Source: Candidatus Neomicrothrix sp. UBA6944 (lineage in GTDB: Bacteria > Actinomycetota > Acidimicrobiia > Acidimicrobiales > Poriferisodalaceae). Taken from it: a stretch of 29,254 bases of DNA. The translations under genes were made by a program, and so were the position numbers. The stretch is taken from assembly GCA_002448715.1 (NCBI GenBank), contig DJZU01000036.1:937-30190 (forward strand), given 5' to 3'. Under the pieces are notes generated by a model. The model was not told the origin of the DNA and ran no database searches. It saw nothing but the letters and a program-made list of their open reading frames with translations. Positions 23,589 through 29,254 of this stretch are shown here, piece after piece (position 1 is the first letter of the stretch; each line of letters begins with the position of its first letter).

Positions 23589-24362
23589 GTGACTGTTCAC
23601 TATGAAGTTGAAGGACCAGTAGCACTGGTGACTATTGATCGACCTGAAGTGCGTAACGCCATAGATGGGTCCACCGCTAAACAACTCGCCGAGAGTTTTC
23701 GAAACTTTGAAGCCGACAACGCATTGTCGGTAGCCGTATTGACCGGAGCTGATGGCACTTTCTGCTCAGGGGCAGACCTAAAAGCGGTTTCTTCGGATCA
23801 AAATAATTTGCGTGTCGACCTGGAAGGCGACGGCCCCCTCGGATGCACTCGTATGAACCTATCGAAGCCTGTCATCGCTGCAGTTGAAGGACACGCGGTC
23901 GCTGGAGGGCTAGAACTCGCGCTCTGGGCGGATCTACGCGTCGCTGCAAATGACGCAGTGTTTGGTGTCTACTGTCGTCGCTGGGGTGTTCCTCTCGTAG
24001 ATGGGGGCACGATTCGATTACCGAGACTCATCGGGCAAAGCCACGCGAACGACATGATCCTGACCGGTAGAGGTGTTTCGGGACAAGAAGCTTTCAACAT
24101 GGGCCTAGCGAACCGACTTTGCGATCCGGGAATCGCGCTGAGCGAAGCGCAGAAGTTGGCTCAGCAACTTGCCGAATTTCCGCAACTATGTCTTCGCTCC
24201 GACCGACGGTCCTCATATGAACAATGGAGCATGAGTTTTGAAGACGCGCTACGAAACGAAACTTCGTTGGGCCGTGAAACAATTGAGAGTGGAGAAACAC
24301 GTGAAGGAGCAACTCGATTCGCACAAGGAGCAGGCCGTCATGGAGATTTCTCTGATATTTAA
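23589..24362 (+). CDS. Enoyl-CoA hydratase/isomerase (crotonase) family protein lacking the usual catalytic glutamates
   Basis: A 257-residue crotonase-fold protein acting on an acyl-CoA. It starts as usual (VALVTIDRPEVRNAID). The CoA and oxyanion-hole motifs are TFCSGADLKAV (57-67) and EGHAVAGGLELALWADLRVA (100-119). In true enoyl-CoA hydratases one catalytic Glu sits in a (Q/L)PE(I/L) motif and the other about 20 residues later. Here the first position reads VPLV (Leu136) and the second reads ANDMILTG, with Asp155 instead of Glu. The protein may therefore be an isomerase, thioesterase-like or other crotonase activity rather than a hydratase. RRWGVPLVDGGTIRLPRLIGQ is a pattern I recall from actinobacterial members of this subgroup. 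The start is GTG with a strong ribosome site. Confidence 0.88.
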   Translation: MTVHYEVEGPVALVTIDRPEVRNAIDGSTAKQLAESFRNFEADNALSVAVLTGADGTFCSGADLKAVSSDQNNLRVDLEGDGPLGCTRMNLSKPVIAAVEGHAVAGGLELALWADLRVAANDAVFGVYCRRWGVPLVDGGTIRLPRLIGQSHANDMILTGRGVSGQEAFNMGLANRLCDPGIALSEAQKLAQQLAEFPQLCLRSDRRSSYEQWSMSFEDALRNETSLGRETIESGETREGATRFAQGAGRHGDFSDI

Positions 24363-24414
24363 GTGTCTCCAAGAACCTGCATAAGAAACTGATTAGATAA
24401 GAAAACTCGCCATC

Positions 24415-24455
24415 GCAGCTAAGGTCTCTTTGTCGACTCAAACTAGCTGCTCGAC
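24415..24455 (+). repeat. Two interlocking inverted repeats upstream of the second DUF1330 gene
   Basis: GCAGCTA (24415-24421) pairs with TAGCTGC (24444-24450), and GTCGA (24432-24436), located inside that loop, pairs with TCGAC (24451-24455) outside it. Such crossing arms could form a pseudoknot just before the GAGAGG ribosome site. The arms are short, so chance is possible. Confidence 0.3.
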
Positions 24456-24469
24456 GAAGAGAGGTACCC

Positions 24470-24886
24470 GTGGAGGTCGTTAACGAAGTCCTACCGACTA
24501 GTTCAGAGCGAATCAAAGAGATGATGGAACCAGGCCCAGAAGGTCCCATCTACATGATCAATTTGCTGAAGTTTAAAGAACACGCCGAATATGAAGATGG
24601 CCGTGATACCCAACTCACCGGCTACGAGGCCTACCAAATTTATGGCAAAGGCGTTGCGCAGTTACTCCCCAAATACGGGGGAGAGGTGTTCTTTATGGGT
24701 GACGTCACCTTTCTGTCACTTGGCCAAGTTGAAGAGCTATGGGATGAGGTGGCTATCGCCAAATACCCAGATCGCGCTTCTTTAGTTGAGATGACAAGCT
24801 CAGAAGAATGGCACGCCCTAGCGGTTCATCGGGCAGCTGGACTAGTTGGCCAACTCAACATTGAGACTGTTGATCCACGCCCCTAA
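24470..24886 (+). CDS. DUF1330-like dimeric alpha/beta-barrel protein, second copy
   Basis: A 138-residue relative of the gene at 13850. The first strand is GPIYMINLLKFKEH, then YEAYQIYGKGVAQLLPKYGG, then a second half with ELWDEVAIAKYPDRASLVEM and SEEWHALAVHRAAG. The family's function is not known. The start is GTG at 24470 with GAGAGG just upstream. It ends 23 bases from the convergent Rieske gene, without an obvious hairpin between. The pairing of DUF1330 genes with nearby acyl-CoA or oxygenase enzymes is repeated in this window. Confidence 0.8.
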   Translation: MEVVNEVLPTSSERIKEMMEPGPEGPIYMINLLKFKEHAEYEDGRDTQLTGYEAYQIYGKGVAQLLPKYGGEVFFMGDVTFLSLGQVEELWDEVAIAKYPDRASLVEMTSSEEWHALAVHRAAGLVGQLNIETVDPRP

Positions 24887-24909
24887 TCTGGATTTCTGTC
24901 GGCTCTACT

Positions 24910-26496
24910 TCACTCTTGGAGAATTTCTTCGTAGTCAATACCCAGTTGGCGTTGCAGCAGAAGATGGAAATGTCGAAGTTTGGTTTCTTGATACTGAGCG
25001 AAGATGACGTGATTCCTTGCGAGATTCTTCAACCCATGCTGCACCTGAGGAAGGTTGTACAAGTCTTGATTGAAAACTTTCGCAAGCATCCCAAGCTGAG
25101 GTGCCAATGTCCAGTCGTCGTCTGCCGCTAACCATTGCACCGGAGCTGGGGGAGGACGTCCCTCATTCAATGGCGATGGGAGAAACAACATGCATTCGAA
25201 GATGCACTCATCGGGGTTGTCACCGTTAGGTCGGAATCGATACTGAATCGGGTTGAGGCACCCCCAAGGATGCCAGTTGGGAAATACTGAAAAAAAGATT
25301 GCATCGATTAGCTCGGCATCACAGATCGAGTCGATGTTCAAACTTTCAAGGGCATCTCCTATCAGCGAGCTGAGTTCTTTGCGTTTGCGTTCCGCCAGAC
25401 TCGAACGTTGGTCAGTGAAGTTGGAACGTGCAGTCGGGGGGATTGGCACATCTTCAAACTTGGGCAGTTGCTTCCCACCAATCCACAAACACAGGTGGGG
25501 GTCGGCTTGGGTTAATTCACCCTCTATCCAAACCCCATTTGCGTCGAACACGCTCACCTTGCCGTCAAGGTCGGTCACTTCAACTCGGTCGGAACCGGAA
25601 CGTTCATAGATGTGTCCTGTGATGGGATGACGAAACCTTGTGTACAAACGTCCCGCTAGGTCAGGTTCCCAGTCCGGTACCGTGGCTAGATGCGGACTGG
25701 TGACCTCAGCCGGCGAAATTGCTCGCGAGTAATTGCCGTACGCGTCGTACTGGCTATTGGCATCTCCGAGAGACTCCATCAACGTCGGGTGAGTCGCCAC
25801 CACGTGGTAGGACTCCATAAATGCTTCTTGACAGACTTTCCAATTGCAACGAACCACTTTGGCGACATGAACTGCCTTATATCGGCGCTCCAAAGGCAAA
25901 GTTGTTTGATGTTCATCAAAGTCGCCCAAGAAGTCTGTCAACGGCTCAGCGGACACGTCCGGATTAATAAAAACAAAACCGCCATATCTCCCAACTAGCG
26001 CTTCAGGCAGACTGCAGTTTCGAGGTTCAACTTCTGGAAAGTCCCACTGACAAGGGATTTCGTTTAACTCACCATTTAGTTTCCATGACCAGCCATGAAA
26101 GCTGCATCTAATATTCGCAGCCCTTTTCCCAGGCTGTTCACGAAGTTTGCGCCCCCGATGCAGGCAGGAGTTCCTGTAAGCCTTTATATCGTTTGACTCC
26201 TCGCCGGTGCGCACCAAAAGAAACGATAGGTGAGCTATGTCGTACACGACATAATCGCCGACCTCGACAAGTTCATCTTCGTGGCAGGCCAATTGCCAAA
26301 CCCGAGACCAAAGTTTTTCTACCTCCAGATCATGAAACTCAGGCGAAAAATACACTGAGGTCGGCACTCGAGACGGACCTGGAGCCAAGGGAGATTCGTC
26401 TAATAGGTGTTCGGGCACTGTGCGCGAATCTGCGGTTAGTAACTCTTGATAGGAGACGCCCGCCGATCGGTTAGTTCCACTAACTGTCTCAACCAC
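24910..26496 (-). CDS. Rieske non-heme iron oxygenase, alpha subunit
   Basis: A 528-residue aromatic-ring-hydroxylating-type oxygenase, longer than the usual 350-450. The Rieske [2Fe-2S] site is Cys111-Leu-His113-Arg-Gly, then Cys131-Ser-Phe-His134-Gly-Trp. The catalytic iron site is His231 and His236 in MESYHVVATHP; the third ligand is an Asp in the C-terminal half, probably in ELIDAIFFSVFPN. The second half is the ring-hydroxylating catalytic domain. Substrates of the family range from aromatics to quaternary amines, steroids and fatty acids. No reductase, ferredoxin or beta subunit is encoded nearby. The GTG start overlaps the end of the P450 gene by eight bases, and a purine-rich AAGGGTGGGG precedes it, so translation is coupled to the P450. 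Confidence 0.93.
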   Translation of the reverse strand: MVETVSGTNRSAGVSYQELLTADSRTVPEHLLDESPLAPGPSRVPTSVYFSPEFHDLEVEKLWSRVWQLACHEDELVEVGDYVVYDIAHLSFLLVRTGEESNDIKAYRNSCLHRGRKLREQPGKRAANIRCSFHGWSWKLNGELNEIPCQWDFPEVEPRNCSLPEALVGRYGGFVFINPDVSAEPLTDFLGDFDEHQTTLPLERRYKAVHVAKVVRCNWKVCQEAFMESYHVVATHPTLMESLGDANSQYDAYGNYSRAISPAEVTSPHLATVPDWEPDLAGRLYTRFRHPITGHIYERSGSDRVEVTDLDGKVSVFDANGVWIEGELTQADPHLCLWIGGKQLPKFEDVPIPPTARSNFTDQRSSLAERKRKELSSLIGDALESLNIDSICDAELIDAIFFSVFPNWHPWGCLNPIQYRFRPNGDNPDECIFECMLFLPSPLNEGRPPPAPVQWLAADDDWTLAPQLGMLAKVFNQDLYNLPQVQHGLKNLARNHVIFAQYQETKLRHFHLLLQRQLGIDYEEILQE

Positions 26497-27844
26497 CGCT
26501 CACCCCACCCTTACCTTTAACCACTACGTCTATACGTTCGGGTCCGCGCAAAACGAAACCAGGCAAATACCGAAGCTTTGTTCGGTTCGTGACGGAAATC
26601 GCGGAAAGTCGTTTACCTAACTCCTCGGCGACGATACGAGCTTCAAGACGAGCTAAACCTGCACCGACGCAGTAATGAGGGCCTTTGCCGAAACTTAGAT
26701 GCTTGGCCTGCTCGTCCCTCGTAGGTTGAAATGCGTCGGGGTTCTTCCACACCTCAGGATCGCGATTGGCAGCTGCGTAGACCAACACAACTCTTGCACC
26801 CGCGGGCAGCGTGGTGGATCCAATTTGGGTTTCTTCCGTTGCCACCCGGAACATGCCTTGGGTAGGGGCAGCGAGGCGGAGCGCTTCGTCAGCAACATCG
26901 CTGCCGTATTGAGGGTCGCTGATTAGACGGCTCCACTCTTCGGGATGTTCTTCGAGAAGCAACAACATCTCACCAAGAAGATGGGTTGTGGTTTGATTAC
27001 CGGCAACGAGCAACTGCTGAATCATGCTCAACATCTCGGCGATTTCAAGCGGCGTGGAATCAATCCCTTCATCCGCCTTCTTGTCGATGGTTGCGTTCAA
27101 CAACCCAGTCAGCAGGTCGTCTTCAGGGCTATCGCGGCGCGATTCAAGCTGCTCTGCAAAATATTTCTGAAACTGAATAATCTCTCGATCTGCAGCGAGG
27201 CGTTCATCAATAGAAATATTTGTTCCAATCCCAGCTACCGATGCGTCGCTCCATCTTTTGAAATCAGCTAAACGGTCTTCGGGAACATTCAATGCCTTGG
27301 CGATCACTGCGACGGGGAGAGGTACAGAGAACTCCTCCACGAAGTCCACTGGTTTGCCTTGCGATGTAGCCGAAATGAGTTGATCGATCAGTTGGCCAGC
27401 GAGATCTCGGATAGTCGGCTCGAGCTGCGCGATGGCTCTAGGAGTAAACGCCTGGCTCACCAACCTTCTGTAGCGGGTGTGTTCTGGAGGGTCAACGGTC
27501 AACATTGTCCCGATGCGCTCATAGCCGCCTTCCGCGTCGTAGAGCTCTTGCGCTCTTCGTCCATACTCAGAGTTACCCTCCATACCTCCGGCATCAAAAC
27601 GGGAAGAAAATGTTGATGGGTCCATAGCGCACGTCGCAACGTCCTCATAACGAGTTACCAAGTAGATAGGGGTTCCGAAGACGTCAGTCTCAAATGCACC
27701 CGACTCTTTTTGCATCTCTGCGTAGTACGCGTGCGGGCACTGTTGAACCTCGGGATCAAAGAGATTGAAGCCCTCCAACCCACTGTCTTTGATGGCCGCT
27801 GCAGGAACGTCATCCGAATTATTGGCTTGGGCGTTACTTGGCAT
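26489..27844 (-). CDS. Cytochrome P450, second copy
   Basis: A soluble P450 of 451 residues from the chosen start. The I-helix motif is AGNQTT (281-286), where the usual His-Glu pair of AGHETT is Asn-Gln. ExxR is Glu320-Ala-Leu-Arg323, and the heme loop FGKGPHYCVGAG gives Cys392. The HTRYRRLVSQAFTPR stretch in the C-helix region is typical of bacterial class I P450s. The frame is open 28 codons upstream to 27928, but ATG 27844 (MPSNAQANN) lies about 10 bases after TGAGG and gives a normal N-terminus. The Gln in place of the conserved acid may affect proton delivery. It is only distantly related to the P450 at 2156. It overlaps the Rieske gene, so the two oxygenases are made together, perhaps for successive oxidations. 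Confidence 0.93.
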   Translation of the reverse strand: MPSNAQANNSDDVPAAAIKDSGLEGFNLFDPEVQQCPHAYYAEMQKESGAFETDVFGTPIYLVTRYEDVATCAMDPSTFSSRFDAGGMEGNSEYGRRAQELYDAEGGYERIGTMLTVDPPEHTRYRRLVSQAFTPRAIAQLEPTIRDLAGQLIDQLISATSQGKPVDFVEEFSVPLPVAVIAKALNVPEDRLADFKRWSDASVAGIGTNISIDERLAADREIIQFQKYFAEQLESRRDSPEDDLLTGLLNATIDKKADEGIDSTPLEIAEMLSMIQQLLVAGNQTTTHLLGEMLLLLEEHPEEWSRLISDPQYGSDVADEALRLAAPTQGMFRVATEETQIGSTTLPAGARVVLVYAAANRDPEVWKNPDAFQPTRDEQAKHLSFGKGPHYCVGAGLARLEARIVAEELGKRLSAISVTNRTKLRYLPGFVLRGPERIDVVVKGKGGVSGG

Positions 27845-27976
27845 GGCAGCGAGCCTCACAGTTACCGAGATTAGTGAGCGTTTGGTCAGATGCATTCTCG
27901 CGCGACACGACGCTTCAATAAACCACAACTCAATTCAAGAATAAGTAGAACCACGAAGCTTGACGTTGAAACAGTT

Positions 27977-28426
27977 CTACAGGTACCAGCACAGGCTCAC
28001 GTATGGAGCCGCAGCAGCATCTTTCAATTCTTGTGTCCACGACTCATATTCTCTGATCTTGAAGGCCTTCATCAAGCCGTTCAAAGAACAAGCGCATATG
28101 TCTTGTGCTGGAGCAGCCGATGGGTCTGCCTCAGCTCCGCCTTTCACTATGAGAGTGCAAATTTCTATCCAAGTTTCTTGATAATCATCTGGCCATGCTG
28201 CGATGTATTCCCCCGACTTCATCTGCTCGCTAGCGGCCTCCAACTTCAACTGAAGCGCTTCTACCTTCGCCTCTAACGCTGCCTCTGATTCCGTGGACGC
28301 AGTCAAAGAAGCACTTAATTCCTCCACTTTTGCTTCGAGACCAGCAACGACGCTCTGGTCATCAGAACTTGAAGAAGAACACGAAGCGCCCAAAATGAGA
28401 CATAAGAAAGCGGCGACGATACGCAT
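27977..28426 (-). CDS. Putative lipoprotein with coiled coil and four-cysteine C-terminal domain
   Basis: A 149-residue exported protein. A short signal peptide (MRIVAAFLCLILGASC) is followed by Cys16 and a Ser-rich linker, so it is probably a lipoprotein, although the lipobox is atypical at -3. Residues 28-68 form a heptad coiled coil (EAKVEELSASL, EAKVEALQLKLEA). A C-terminal domain of about 75 residues contains Cys90, Cys111, Cys113 and Cys146, possibly two disulfides. AGGATG precedes the ATG. Located on the minus strand upstream of the P450-Rieske pair with 132 bases between, so not clearly in the same operon. I do not recognise the domain. Confidence 0.7.
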   Translation of the reverse strand: MRIVAAFLCLILGASCSSSSSDDQSVVAGLEAKVEELSASLTASTESEAALEAKVEALQLKLEAASEQMKSGEYIAAWPDDYQETWIEICTLIVKGGAEADPSAAPAQDICACSLNGLMKAFKIREYESWTQELKDAAAAPYVSLCWYL

Positions 28427-28465
28427 GAGTACATCCTGTCAGCTAGCTACGGGGAACAGCGAACC

Positions 28466-28471
28466 AGGTAA
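28466..28471 (+). promoter_or_regulatory. Possible ribosome site for an earlier GTG start of the DUF418 gene
   Basis: AGGTAA lies seven bases before an in-frame GTG at 28479, which would lengthen the protein by 14 residues. ATG 28521 has no such site, so the true start is unsettled. Confidence 0.35.
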
Positions 28472-28520
28472 CAATCTAGTGACAGCGGTTTCGATTGCCA
28501 GCAATTACTCTCAAAGTGCT

Positions 28521-29254
28521 ATGACCCTTCATCATTCATCGGTTAACGCTGGTGAACGTCTGAAGATCTTGGACGTTCTCCGAGGGTTTGCGCTTATGGG
28601 TATTTTCGCGGCGAATGTGTACATCTTTGATCTGGAGAGTCTCAGTGACATAGAGGACTCGTTCAACGCACTCGTCGTTGGTGTGGCCGACGTTCCCTTC
28701 CTCGTATTTACGTCCGTGTTCATATTGAACAAAATGATGGCCTTGTTTTCGATGCTGTTCGGAGCAGGAATCTTGCTCCTTGCTGAACGTCTTCAAGCGC
28801 GCAACGAACCATCACAGAAAATTCATTACACCCGAAACGCGCTGCTCGCCGCGATGGGCTTTATCCATGGATTGTTTTGGTTTGGCGATGTTCTTCTTCT
28901 CTACGCCCTATGTGCTTTCGTGCTCTTTCCACTGCGTAGATGGTCTAGTCGACGGTTTCTGTCGCTCGGTTCAATTTTGTGGCTCGCCGTGCTCACCACC
29001 AGTTTCTGGCCCGGTTCATCTGGTTTGATCGCCGACTACGCGTTTCGAGCAATGGCGATGATGTTGTTAGGCATGGCGCTCTACCGCTCCGGCATCCTTA
29101 CTGCTACGAGAGCTCCGGAGTGGTATCGGAAGAGATGTTTGGGTCTGCTAGCGGCAGGGCTTCCTCTCTGCTTAGTTGCTTGGACGTTCTATGACGCTAA
29201 CGAGCCCTTATCGAAGCTCGTTCACAACGTTGGTGTGCCTTGCGTTGCAGTGGG
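28521..29254 (+). CDS. DUF418-family membrane protein (partial, runs off the right edge)
   Basis: An open frame from ATG 28521 continues without a stop to the window end, about 244 residues. RLKILDVLRGFALMGIFAANV is the DUF418 N-terminus (R-x-x-x-x-D-x-L-R-G-F-A-L-x-G-I), and the rest alternates hydrophobic helices with short loops. Later stretches FTSVFILNKMMALFSMLFGAG and LLAAMGFIHGLFWFGDVLL also fit this family, which is related to acyltransferase-type membrane proteins of unknown function. A GTG 14 codons earlier at 28479 with AGGTAA upstream is an alternative start. The gene diverges from the lipoprotein at 28426. Confidence 0.82.
   Translation, partial: MTLHHSSVNAGERLKILDVLRGFALMGIFAANVYIFDLESLSDIEDSFNALVVGVADVPFLVFTSVFILNKMMALFSMLFGAGILLLAERLQARNEPSQKIHYTRNALLAAMGFIHGLFWFGDVLLLYALCAFVLFPLRRWSSRRFLSLGSILWLAVLTTSFWPGSSGLIADYAFRAMAMMLLGMALYRSGILTATRAPEWYRKRCLGLLAAGLPLCLVAWTFYDANEPLSKLVHNVGVPCVAV

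Noticed and set aside
27845..27928. 28-codon N-terminal extension of the second P450
   Set aside because: The extension (MWFIEASCRARM...) is not P450-like, and a GAGG site precedes ATG 27844.
1..29254. CRISPR arrays, insertion sequences, integrases, phage genes, tRNA and rRNA
   Set aside because: I saw no repeat-spacer pattern, transposase, integrase or RNA gene anywhere in the window; the visible genes are ordinary chromosomal metabolism.

Overview
The window reads as chromosomal DNA of a free-living, organotrophic bacterium, most likely an actinobacterium. My best guess is a marine or freshwater Acidimicrobiia-like lineage; this is inferred from gene content and not proven. The signs are near-balanced base composition, mixed ATG/GTG/TTG starts, several genes with no Shine-Dalgarno, and families common in actinobacteria (MSMEG_1061-type PPOX flavoprotein, CocE/NonD hydrolase, D-aminoacylase, DUF418, two bacterial-type P450s). 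I see no rRNA, tRNA, CRISPR array, integrase, transposase or phage gene. No gap between genes exceeds about 140 bases, so there is no long empty stretch.

Layout. (1) 1-891: end of a metal (zinc/manganese-type) ABC transporter locus. (2) 972-4247, plus strand: tight cassette of phytanoyl-CoA-dioxygenase-like (PhyH) gene, cytochrome P450 and second PhyH gene. It faces a minus-strand pair, PPOX flavoprotein then SDR (5790-4279). (3) 5892-7616: small three-helix membrane protein and a YibE/F-family membrane protein. (4) 7742-14269, plus strand: SnoaL-like protein, CocE/NonD hydrolase, D-aminoacylase, class III PLP aminotransferase (4-base overlap with the deacylase), SDR and a DUF1330 protein. 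(5) 14322-15529: a small ferredoxin-like-fold protein diverging from a TauD/TfdA dioxygenase. (6) 15667-20628, plus strand: DEAD-box RNA helicase with a basic tail, subfamily-I haloalkane dehalogenase, SRPBCC protein, 14-helix MFS exporter and another small ferredoxin-like-fold protein, closed by a strong hairpin terminator. (7) 20686-22196: cupin, a 56-residue orphan and a two-domain sulfurtransferase. (8) 22251-24886, plus strand: DoxX-like protein, creatininase-family amidohydrolase, crotonase and a second DUF1330 protein. (9) 27844-24910, minus strand: P450 overlapping a Rieske oxygenase alpha subunit, preceded by a coiled-coil lipoprotein. (10) 28521-end: a DUF418 membrane protein cut by the window edge.

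Taken together this is a catabolic or tailoring island. Six oxygen-activating enzymes (two PhyH, one TauD, two P450, one Rieske), two SDRs, several hydrolases (CocE, D-aminoacylase, creatininase family, dehalogenase), a crotonase and many small alpha/beta-barrel or cupin proteins suggest oxidative and hydrolytic breakdown of diverse small molecules. No transcriptional regulator is encoded, and no ferredoxin or reductase accompanies the P450s or the Rieske enzyme, so control and electron supply must come from elsewhere. The most interesting units are the PhyH-P450-PhyH cassette, the overlapping P450-Rieske pair, and the deacylase-aminotransferase pair.
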